From assembly GCA_003219335.1 (NCBI GenBank), contig QHOF01000270.1, positions 1 to 5,651 on the forward strand: a stretch of 5,651 nucleotides of DNA, written 5' to 3'. The position numbers and the translations under genes were made by a program. Source of the stretch: Verrucomicrobiota bacterium (GTDB lineage Bacteria > Verrucomicrobiota > Verrucomicrobiia > Chthoniobacterales > UBA10450). The notes under the pieces were generated by a model, which had not been told where the DNA came from, ran no database searches, and saw only the letters and a list, made by a program, of their open reading frames with translations. Positions 1 through 5,628 of this stretch are shown one piece after another (position 1 is the first letter of the stretch; every line of letters begins with the position of its first letter).

Positions 1-3000
1 CGCCCGGTACTGGCAAGACGCACACGATTGCGAATCTTCTCGGCCATTTGCTGGCGCAGGGAAAGCGCGTGCTCGTTACCGCCCATACGCCCAAAGCGCT
101 GCGCGTACTCAGGGAGAAGGTCGTCGAGCCACTTCAACCGCTTTGTATCAGTGTTCTTCATAACGACAAGCAGAGTCAAGAGGAGCTTCAGACGTCGGTG
201 CGGAAGATTCACGTTCGCCTGAGCGACGATGACCGTCTTCTCGAACGAGATGCACAGCGTTTACGTGGAGAGCGAACGCGCATCCTTGAAGGGCTACGTG
301 ACGCGCGTCAGGGGCTTTTCGATGCCAGACAAGACGAAGTTCGCGATGTCGTTTTCGGCGGAAAATCTACGCGGCCTATTGACGCGGCCAAGCGAGTGAA
401 GCAAGGCGTCGGCAAGGATGACTGGATTCCCAGCCCGGTGAACCTCGGCGAATCTCTGCCTCTTTCCCACGCGGAAGCGGTGGCACTTTACCAAACCAAC
501 GCTCGCGTCTCTCTCGCCGACGAACGCGAATTGGCACCAAGGCGGCCAGAACTGAGTACATTGCCGACGCCAAATGAATTTCGAAGCGCCGTTGAGGAAA
601 TGACCGCGCTGGCTGGCCAGAACCTTCGGCTGCGCGAGGAGCTTTGGGACTCTACGCGGGAACCGTACGACTTAGCCGAGTTTGACCGCATGTTAGAGCT
701 GGCTAGCAAGACGATAGAGTTCCTCCGCGACAGCGCCCCTTGGCAACTGGAGGCTGTGCAAGCAGGGCGGGACGGCGAGCAGGCCCGCCGTGTTTGGGAA
801 TCGCTGGCGGAATTGATTGAGTCCACTTGGTGTGAGGTGCAGGAGTGTTATGCACTGGTCATGGAACACGGTCCGGAAGTTTCCGACCCGCGCCCTCCGC
901 ACGAACTGTTGGCGCTCGTTGACGAAATCGTCCAACAGCACGAAGCCGGTAAGTCGTTTGGTCTACTCGCGAAGCTGACCAAGCGCCACTGGTTCGAGTT
1001 CAAAGAAAAAGCTCGTATTGGCAACCGAGCTTTCGAGTTAAACAATTCGGCTCACTTACGGGCAGTACGCGCACTGCTGCGGATGAGCCAACTTCGCTTT
1101 GAGTTGGTTGCACGTTGGGAACGACTGATGGCTCGTCAGGGTGCCCTTGCATGTTCCGAACTGGGCGAAAAACCAGAGCAGGTCTGCAAACAGTTTGTGC
1201 CGCAAATCCAAGATTGTTTGGAATGGCACGTCTCCACATGGCAACCGCTCGAAGGTAAGTTTCAGCGCCTCGGCTTTCAATGGTCCGCGTTCCTAGACTC
1301 AACCGCACCAGAAGCGGGGGACAACGCGGAGCTTCGCCGAATCCGTCGTGCGGTTCTCGGCGATCTCGGCCCGATTCTTCAATCGCGGAGCGGTTGGCTT
1401 CGTCATAACCGACTTCTGGCAAAATTGCGTGCATGGTATGAGAAGGTGCCTGAGTCAGGCCAGTCCGAAGCACAAGCGACACAGCGGTTGCGCCAAGCTA
1501 TGCTCGACGCGTCGCCGGTGGGCTATCAATCAGCATACGAAGAACTGGCGCGATTAAAGAACCTAGAATTAGACTTAGCGAACCGGCGTGAATTATTGGC
1601 ACGTATTGCTCGGTCAGCACCCGGTTGGGCGTCGGCGATTGAGAATCGACTGGCACAACACAGTAAGCCGGAGCCACCGGGTGATCCGTACTCCGCTTGG
1701 GAATGGCTGCAGCTTCATGATGAGTTAGAGAGACGGGCGAGCGTGTCGCTCGACCAATTGCAACAGCGTATCGAAGCTCTCGGCCAACAGCTTCTTGACG
1801 TCACCGCCCAACTGGTCGAAAAGCAAACGTGGATGAACCAAATTCGGCAAACCGGCGCCGTACAAAAACAGGCGCTCGGTGCTTATGCGGCGATGCGAAA
1901 CAAACTCACGAAGACCGGCAAGGGAGTTCGGGACGCCGAGCTTCGAGCCGCCGCGCGCCGGGAGATGGAAACAGCGAAAGACGCTGTGCCCGTCTGGATT
2001 ATGCCTCTTGCCGAAGTGACTGAGAGCTTTGACCCACGTAAGACAAGGTTTGACGTGGTGATGATTGATGAAGCCAGCCAGTGCGACCCGACCTCGCTGT
2101 TCGCCCTGTACCTGGGAAGCCAAGCCATCATTGTGGGCGATGACGAGCAGGTCTCGCCGGTTGCAGTCGGTGAAAAAGTAGAGGAAGTGGTGAAGCTCAT
2201 CAACACTTACCTCAACGGCGTGCCATTCAAAGAACTTTACGACGGTACTACATCCATCTACGACCTAGCACAGATTGCCTTTGGCGGAGTGATTCGGCTG
2301 ACCGAACACTTCCGGTGTGCGCCTAACATCATCGCGTTCAGCAACGATCTCTCCTACAAAGGCGAAATCAAACCGCTGCGCGAGGCATCTTCGGTTCCGC
2401 TCAATCCGCACATTGTTCACTACCGAGTTCAGGGCGGACACGAGCGTGGGGACAACGTGAATGAGGTGGAGGCCGAAATCATTGCGTCGCTGATTTGTGC
2501 CGCCATTGAGCAACCGGAGTATGCAAAGAACGACGAGGGCAAGGCCACGACTTTCGGCATTGTGTCGCTTGTAGGGGATAAGCAGGCTTTGAAAGTAGAC
2601 AGTATGTTGCGGCAACGGGTGGAACCCGCGGAGTATCGGCGGAGGCAACTCCTCTGTGGAGATTCGGCGCAGTTCCAGGGTGACGAGCGCGATGTTATGT
2701 TCTTGTCAGTCGTGGACTCTACGCCTGAGCAGCCACCGCTTTCCATGCGCCAAGAAGGGCCAAAGAGGATTTTTAAAAAGCGCTTCAATGTTGCTGCAAG
2801 CCGTGCACGAAATCAGATGTGGATCGTTCATAGTCTGAACCATGAAACCGATCTACAAGCCGGCGACTATCGCCGCCGACTTATCGAGCACGCTCTCGAC
2901 CCGGAGGCCTGGGAACGCGAATTGCAAAAGCGTCTGGCACAGGTAGACCTTCGTTCGAAGGTTTTCGAGGGAACTGTTCTGCGACGGTTGATGGAGCGCG

Positions 3001-3374
3001 GGTACAACGTCTTTCCACAGCACCAAGTTGGAGCCTACTACATCGACTTGGTCGTCGTCGGAAATGGACGACGCTTGGCCATCGAGTGCGACGGCGAGCA
3101 GTTTCATGGACCGGAGAAACTCCAAGAGGATCTCGAACGAGAAGCTATTCTTGTACGATGTGGCTGGACGTTCGAGCGCATTCGCGGCAGCATTTTCTTT
3201 CGCGATGAAGACCGCGCCTTGGAGCCGGTGTTCCGTCGTTTGGAGGAGTTGGGGATCACTCCGGATGTCATTCCGAGTGCTTCATCAACCGCGCCCAAAC
3301 AAGACGAGGTTATTGAGCGAGTGATTCATCGCGCTCAAGAATTGAGATCTTCGTGGCAGCCTGGGAAGGACTGA
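1..3374 (+). CDS. Superfamily 1 helicase with C-terminal Vsr/DUF559-like nuclease (5' partial)
   Basis: The reading frame is open from the window's first base, so the N-terminus is missing. Residues here count from the first full codon at position 3. Walker A (PGTGKT) is residues 1-6 and motif Ia (RVLVTAHTP) starts at 22. A long, Leu/Glu/Arg-rich, probably helical insertion follows, up to about residue 640. The Walker B/DEAS motif (VMIDEASQCDP) is near 686-692, motif III (VGDDEQVSP) near 712, and EHFRCAP near 768. Motif IV (FGIVSL) is at 851, motif V (QGDERDVMFLSV) near 893, and motif VI (FNVAASRAR) at 928-936 with both arginines. This order fits the UPF1/DNA2-like SF1 group. The C-terminus (about 985-1090) matches a Vsr/DUF559/MTES_1575-type PD-(D/E)xK nuclease: candidate active-site residues are E989, D1015 (YIDLVVV) and E1028/D1030 (IECDG), followed by QFH. 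The visible part is 1123 residues. The expected role is ATP-driven translocation coupled to nucleic-acid cleavage, probably in antiphage defence. DUF4011-helicase-Vsr proteins (Hhe) are the nearest architecture I recall, but the DUF4011 part would lie outside the window. No terminator follows the TGA. Confidence 0.93.
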   Translation, partial: PGTGKTHTIANLLGHLLAQGKRVLVTAHTPKALRVLREKVVEPLQPLCISVLHNDKQSQEELQTSVRKIHVRLSDDDRLLERDAQRLRGERTRILEGLRDARQGLFDARQDEVRDVVFGGKSTRPIDAAKRVKQGVGKDDWIPSPVNLGESLPLSHAEAVALYQTNARVSLADERELAPRRPELSTLPTPNEFRSAVEEMTALAGQNLRLREELWDSTREPYDLAEFDRMLELASKTIEFLRDSAPWQLEAVQAGRDGEQARRVWESLAELIESTWCEVQECYALVMEHGPEVSDPRPPHELLALVDEIVQQHEAGKSFGLLAKLTKRHWFEFKEKARIGNRAFELNNSAHLRAVRALLRMSQLRFELVARWERLMARQGALACSELGEKPEQVCKQFVPQIQDCLEWHVSTWQPLEGKFQRLGFQWSAFLDSTAPEAGDNAELRRIRRAVLGDLGPILQSRSGWLRHNRLLAKLRAWYEKVPESGQSEAQATQRLRQAMLDASPVGYQSAYEELARLKNLELDLANRRELLARIARSAPGWASAIENRLAQHSKPEPPGDPYSAWEWLQLHDELERRASVSLDQLQQRIEALGQQLLDVTAQLVEKQTWMNQIRQTGAVQKQALGAYAAMRNKLTKTGKGVRDAELRAAARREMETAKDAVPVWIMPLAEVTESFDPRKTRFDVVMIDEASQCDPTSLFALYLGSQAIIVGDDEQVSPVAVGEKVEEVVKLINTYLNGVPFKELYDGTTSIYDLAQIAFGGVIRLTEHFRCAPNIIAFSNDLSYKGEIKPLREASSVPLNPHIVHYRVQGGHERGDNVNEVEAEIIASLICAAIEQPEYAKNDEGKATTFGIVSLVGDKQALKVDSMLRQRVEPAEYRRRQLLCGDSAQFQGDERDVMFLSVVDSTPEQPPLSMRQEGPKRIFKKRFNVAASRARNQMWIVHSLNHETDLQAGDYRRRLIEHALDPEAWERELQKRLAQVDLRSKVFEGTVLRRLMERGYNVFPQHQVGAYYIDLVVVGNGRRLAIECDGEQFHGPEKLQEDLEREAILVRCGWTFERIRGSIFFRDEDRALEPVFRRLEELGITPDVIPSASSTAPKQDEVIERVIHRAQELRSSWQPGKD

Positions 3375-3398
3375 GGGTCAGGCTTGCATAAGTGAATG

Positions 3399-3563
3399 GA
3401 AATCTACTACTCCGCGACGAAAGCCTTGAAGAATCCGGAATCCGACAATGTCCCCGATCCCGACGTCCTCGTCCAGGGAATCCTCGAAGACCTCGAAGCC
3501 GCCCTCGAACAGTTCCGCGAAATCGCCGCGGATCTGGCTGGAAGGTATGAAACCAGAAAATGA
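3399..3563 (+). pseudogene. Decayed fragment of hsdM 3' end (copy 1)
   Basis: This segment encodes the last part of a type I restriction-modification methyltransferase (HsdM-like). The translation from about 3438 reads ESDNVPDPDVL, then LEDLEAALEQFREIAADL, and ends at a TGA at 3561-3563. The DPDV/EDLEAALEQF pattern is characteristic of HsdM C-termini as I know them. Upstream, the homologous LRDESLEES stretch is in a different frame. The seven bases GAATCCG are tandemly duplicated (3432-3445) and one base is missing near 3410 compared with copies 2 and 3. An ATG at 3396 opens a 55-codon frame through the whole segment because the two indels compensate, but no Shine-Dalgarno sequence precedes it and its first residues do not match the family. 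I read it as a gene remnant, not a working gene. It begins only about 25 bases after the helicase stop. Confidence 0.72.
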
Positions 3564-3601
3564 TCGCGTTGAACCCAGCGGAGCGCTGAAAGGGGGAAAA
3601 T

Positions 3602-3694
3602 GTGGCTTCACTTTTTGCGGCGGCGCTATTTTTTTTGACGGCATTCACTTTCTTATTTCCGGCACCGTGTTTCGCGGTAAGATTGTCGGCTTGA
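3602..3694 (+). CDS. Possible small ORF resembling a secretory signal peptide
   Basis: A GTG at 3602 opens a 30-codon frame. It lies four bases after a purine-rich AAAGGGGG (3590-3597), which could serve as a Shine-Dalgarno sequence. The product starts MASLFAAALFFLTAFTF and continues to FPAPCFAVRLSA before a TGA. That gives a hydrophobic core and an A-x-A-like end (PCFA), much like an export signal cut off just past its cleavage site. The absence of a positive charge after the start is atypical. It could be the stub of a decayed exported-protein gene, a short membrane peptide, or chance. The run of eight T's at 3629-3636 is a plausible frameshift site. I do not recognise a family. Confidence 0.22.
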   Translation: MASLFAAALFFLTAFTFLFPAPCFAVRLSA

Positions 3695-3844
3695 TCGGCG
3701 AGAGACCTTTCCAGGGCAATGGAGCGGTAAGAGAAAACTCGTCTCGAACCATATTTTTTATTTTCCCTTGCTCATGTTTTAGGCAATGTGAGGCAGCGGG
3801 CGCAACAATAGCCCCATAGTGGCTTCACGGACGTTATAAACAAC

Positions 3845-3868
3845 TTATCCACATAAATTTGTGGATAA
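3845..3868. promoter_or_regulatory. Inverted pair of DnaA-box sequences
   Basis: TTATCCACA (3845-3853) and its exact reverse complement TGTGGATAA (3860-3868) face each other across a 6-base AT spacer (TAAATT). Both match the consensus DnaA box TTATNCACA. The symmetry extends outward by two more A/T pairs after one mismatch. There is no T run after it, so a terminator is unlikely. A pair of perfect boxes could be a DnaA-responsive control site, a titration site, or a relic of a replication origin. No dnaA, dnaN, rep or par gene is visible in the window, so the function is open. The surrounding 100 bases are AT-rich. Confidence 0.55.
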
Positions 3869-3956
3869 CTTAGAACTGACAGAGGATTTTTACAGCAACG
3901 CACGCAATTGAGAGAATTTTTTTCTTGCCTTTTGCTATTGGTGCTGTACTGTGCGT

Positions 3957-3962
3957 TTGACA
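3957..3962 (+). promoter_or_regulatory. Candidate -35 element (TTGACA) upstream of the zinc-ribbon gene
   Basis: A perfect sigma-70 -35 hexamer lies 78 bases before the ATG at 4041. The expected -10 position, 16-18 bases further on, falls on AATTTT/ATTTTT near 3980-3986, a poor match to TATAAT. The promoter call is therefore weak. It is the best candidate I see for driving the 4041 gene. Confidence 0.2.
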
Positions 3963-4004
3963 TTTAACGTTCGTCGCTGAATTTTTTTTGGTCGGCCCGT
4001 TCTA

Positions 4005-4019
4005 AAGCGCGTCGCGCTT
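4005..4019. promoter_or_regulatory. Perfect 15-bp palindrome before the zinc-ribbon gene
   Basis: AAGCGCG and CGCGCTT flank a single central T. The element ends eight bases before the Shine-Dalgarno sequence of the 4041 gene. In DNA it could be an operator for a dimeric repressor. In the mRNA leader it could form a 6-bp GC-rich stem with a 3-base loop next to the ribosome-binding site. There is no poly-T tract after it, which argues against a terminator. Confidence 0.4.
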
Positions 4020-4040
4020 CAAATCGCAAGGAGGTAGGCC

Positions 4041-4286
4041 ATGGAGTTTGCTTGTCGACGCTGCGACCAGATTACAAAACAAAAACCGTATCGCGTCACC
4101 ACGGAAGACCGTGGCGTTGTTCTGCTTAATATGCTTGTATGCCCTTCATGTGCGCGGCTAGCGAGGAGTTTGGGGCTTCCCACAGTGAGAATGGAATCGG
4201 CGAAAAGGCCCGCTAAGACAAAAGGTGTCCAGGCGACGACAGACAGCAAGCAACAACCTGTTCGCCCTCCACCTTCGATTCGCTGA
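4041..4286 (+). CDS. Small zinc-ribbon-like protein of unknown function
   Basis: The product is 81 residues. Two CxxC pairs, C5-RR-C8 and C34-PS-C37, are separated by 25 residues, a spacing that fits a zinc ribbon binding one Zn2+. The stretch between them (KPYRVTTEDRGVVLLNMLV) looks like a compact beta fold. After residue 45 comes a basic, Lys/Pro/Gln-rich tail that is probably disordered and could contact nucleic acid. The start is well supported: AAGGAGGT at 4028-4035 sits five bases before the ATG. There is no signal peptide or membrane segment, so it should be cytoplasmic. It stands alone between two hsdM remnants, and nothing links it to the helicase by operon. I recall similar small CxxC proteins as hypotheticals in Acidobacteriota genomes. 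A role in regulation or RNA/DNA binding is only a guess. Confidence 0.8.
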   Translation: MEFACRRCDQITKQKPYRVTTEDRGVVLLNMLVCPSCARLARSLGLPTVRMESAKRPAKTKGVQATTDSKQQPVRPPPSIR

Positions 4287-4338
4287 GCTGCTTAACTTTG
4301 CTGCCTAACGGCTTCAACGGTTCACGCCATTGATTTTT

Positions 4339-4380
4339 GACGGCCGGGTGCGACCTTCGGGTTACTACAGCGCCCGCGTC
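4339..4380 (+). other. Foldable RNA segment with a UUCG tetraloop
   Basis: The outer stem pairs GACG (4339-4342) with CGTC (4377-4380). After a two-base bulge the stem continues with CGGGTGC (4345-4351) against GCGCCCG (4370-4376), including one G-U pair. Inside the loop, ACC-TTCG-GGT (4353-4362) forms a short hairpin with the very stable C(UUCG)G tetraloop. No T run follows, so it is not a classical terminator. It begins 52 bases after the stop codon of the zinc-ribbon gene and may be an mRNA 3' structure or a repeat-type element. I do not recognise an RNA family. Confidence 0.35.
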
Positions 4381-4399
4381 AGGGCCAGCTCTCTTCGTT

Positions 4400-4542
4400 T
4401 CAACCGCGCCAAAGCCAGCCGCGACATTTTTTCCCTTAGAGACGAAAGCTTCGAAGAATCCGACTATCTTCCCGATCCCGATATCCTCGCGCGGGAGATC
4501 GTCGACGACCTCGAAGCCGCCCTCGGACAATTCCGCGACGCC
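4400..4542 (+). pseudogene. Fragment of hsdM 3' end (copy 2)
   Basis: The frame is open across the whole segment and reads FNRAKASRDIFSLRDESF, then EESDYLPDPDIL, then REIVDDLEAALGQFRD. This matches the same HsdM C-terminal stretch as copies 1 and 3. It is the longest of the three fragments with an uninterrupted frame, yet homology begins abruptly at about 4400 and ends at about 4540, before the end that copy 1 retains (REIAADL). Compared with copy 1, most codon differences change the amino acid (N/Y, V/L, V/A, Q/R, G/E, E/G), as expected for unconstrained sequence. No start codon with a ribosome-binding site serves it. The frame runs on into sequence antisense to the 3' end of the exported-protein gene. 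Confidence 0.72.
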
Positions 4543-4582
4543 ATGAACTTGTTATCCTTTTCACTTTCTAAAGACTGCTGCC

Positions 4583-5347
4583 TCAGTTTCTGGTCGGATC
4601 TCGGAAAAGTTCCGGATCGATGGGGACATTGATTCCTTCGATAATGAAAGAATGCGTGACTTCCATTGATGTGATGGCGACCGCAGACAGTGGAATCCCT
4701 GCTTGTTTTAGAGCTTCGCCCATTTGTCTCTCAATCATTTTTTGCATTTCCACGTTTTGCTTTTCGTCCTGCTCGTCCTTCATTTGTCGCAGCAGATAGC
4801 TTCTCGTATCCACCCAATACGTAATTTTCCTCTCCGGTTGAGAAACAGAAACTTTGTAACAGTCTATTCCCGAAATATTCTCCCGCGCTACAGCTGAAGC
4901 GCTTCCTGATGGGGCAAAAGGAAACCCCCACTTGAGTTTCATCAGGGCGGCGGGGATAATAGTGGGCGCACCACTGGCCACACCGGTCATGGAGGCCACA
5001 GCCGCCTCGAGATTTTCTGCCTGTTCGAAAGCGCCCCTGTTTTTGAATTCCCAAGATACCCATGCGGCTCCCGCATCACTTATAATCACGAATGCTCTTC
5101 CACCTGAATCTTTGCCTTCGATTCGGATTCTGTCAGGACTCAAAAACGTAACCTTAGCAATCGCGGATTGTGTGAAAAGGGCTCCGTTCATTACATGCGC
5201 ACTGTTGACCGTAGCTGTGCCGATGTATGAGGTGAGTGACGCATAAGCCGTTTGTGATCTCTGGAGCAGCTGCTCTCCGCTGAATTCTGCACCAAAAACA
5301 GTGATCGGCCAAAAGATAAGGCAAATAAAAAACAAGTTGCGCTTCAC
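4583..5347 (-). CDS. Exported LolA/DUF2092-like protein
   Basis: The product is 254 residues. It begins with a signal peptide: MKRN, a hydrophobic core LFFICLIFWPITV, then FGA-E as the probable cleavage site near residue 20. No lipobox cysteine is present at that site. The mature part has the pattern of LolA-fold proteins: a helix with QLLQRSQTAYASLTSY, then GTATVNS, then strands KVTFLSPDRIRIEG and RAFVIISDAGAAWVSW. Later come CYKVSVS and YWVDTRSYLLRQM, and a C-terminal strand pair ending in PIDPELF. Such proteins bind lipid or hydrophobic ligands in the periplasm, but this branch has no assigned function. The start is a GTG (5347-5345), supported by AGGGAGGG six bases upstream (5361-5354). 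The gene is monocistronic here, opposite in strand to everything else. I find no convincing promoter: a TTGACG at 5401-5396 lacks a -10 partner. Confidence 0.85.
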   Translation of the reverse strand: MKRNLFFICLIFWPITVFGAEFSGEQLLQRSQTAYASLTSYIGTATVNSAHVMNGALFTQSAIAKVTFLSPDRIRIEGKDSGGRAFVIISDAGAAWVSWEFKNRGAFEQAENLEAAVASMTGVASGAPTIIPAALMKLKWGFPFAPSGSASAVARENISGIDCYKVSVSQPERKITYWVDTRSYLLRQMKDEQDEKQNVEMQKMIERQMGEALKQAGIPLSAVAITSMEVTHSFIIEGINVPIDPELFRDPTRN

Positions 5348-5467
5348 GGCGATCCCTCCCTATCGGGTGACAAGGGTCGCCGATTAGAAAAGGGTCGTCA
5401 AGGGGCAACGGGAAGTAAGGGGCCGGGCAGTGTAAACTAAAGAGGTCTTTTCACATTCTGCTCACGC

Positions 5468-5554
5468 CCGTACAATTACGAAGAATTGATCAACCGCGAC
5501 AAAGCCAGTCGCGACATCTTCTCGCTTAGAGACCAAAGCCTCGAAGAATCCGAC
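5468..5554 (+). pseudogene. Fragment of hsdM 3' end (copy 3)
   Basis: The translation reads PYNYEELINRDKASRD, then IFSLRDQSLEESD, which fits the segment just before the DPDV motif in HsdM-type methyltransferases. It extends further toward the N-terminus than copies 1 and 2 but stops abruptly after GAATCCGAC at 5546-5554, where a terminator-like hairpin begins. No upstream start codon or methyltransferase catalytic motif (NPPF/NPPY) is present. It sits in the space between the minus-strand exported-protein gene and the next plus-strand gene. Confidence 0.72.
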
Positions 5555-5555
5555 G

Positions 5556-5579
5556 AAAACTCATTGAATCGAGTTTTTT
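5556..5579 (+). terminator. Terminator-like hairpin
   Basis: AAAACTC (5556-5562) and GAGTTTT (5571-5577) form a 7-bp stem around an 8-base loop, and the T run continues to 5579. Only three of the pairs are G-C, so it would be a weak intrinsic terminator. It lies directly after hsdM copy 3 and about 50 bases before the next gene start. It may insulate that gene from upstream transcription. Confidence 0.4.
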
Positions 5580-5628
5580 GTTGGCGTACGATCTCTCCTG
5601 TGCGGTGCTAGTTTGGGAGGTGAGTTTT

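Larger units (their letters stand above)
3564..4040. other. Intergenic region without a convincing gene
   Basis: This 477-base stretch lies between the hsdM remnant and the small zinc-ribbon gene. It is clearly more AT-rich than the helicase gene, with several T runs (3629-3636, 3918-3923 and 3982-3989). Open frames crossing it have compositions that do not look like protein. It contains a short hairpin (CAGCG, 3-base loop, CGCTG at 3576-3588), a possible 30-codon signal-peptide ORF, an inverted pair of DnaA-box sequences, a consensus TTGACA, and a 15-bp palindrome close to the next gene. These are listed separately where they can be supported. Confidence 0.7.

Noticed and set aside
1000..2648. 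Several minus-strand open frames of 100-160 codons inside the helicase gene
   Set aside because: They are shadows of a well-supported plus-strand gene, with no ribosome-binding sites and unnatural composition.
3081..3095. Nuclease domain has E-C-D-G where many PD-(D/E)xK enzymes have E-x-K
   Set aside because: E-x-D-G is normal for the DUF559/Vsr-like branch as I know it, so this is not evidence of an inactive nuclease.
3448..3819. 123-codon + strand open frame after the helicase
   Set aside because: Its first third is the wrong frame of hsdM copy 1 (Ser/Pro/Lys-rich shadow of DPDVL/EDLEAALEQF), and the rest has no protein-like pattern or ribosome-binding site.
3845..3868. Inverted repeat as a transcription terminator for the upstream region
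   Set aside because: The stem is AT-rich and lacks a following T run. The arms are exact DnaA boxes, which explains the symmetry better.
4330..4632. 100-codon + strand open frame spanning hsdM copy 2
   Set aside because: Only the middle matches HsdM. The TTG start lacks a ribosome-binding site, and the end is antisense to the exported-protein gene. It is better described as a gene fragment.
5154..5408. 84-codon minus-strand open frame overlapping the start of the exported-protein gene
   Set aside because: It is an alternative frame of the LolA-like gene and its leader, with His/Arg/Cys-rich composition and no supporting ribosome-binding site.
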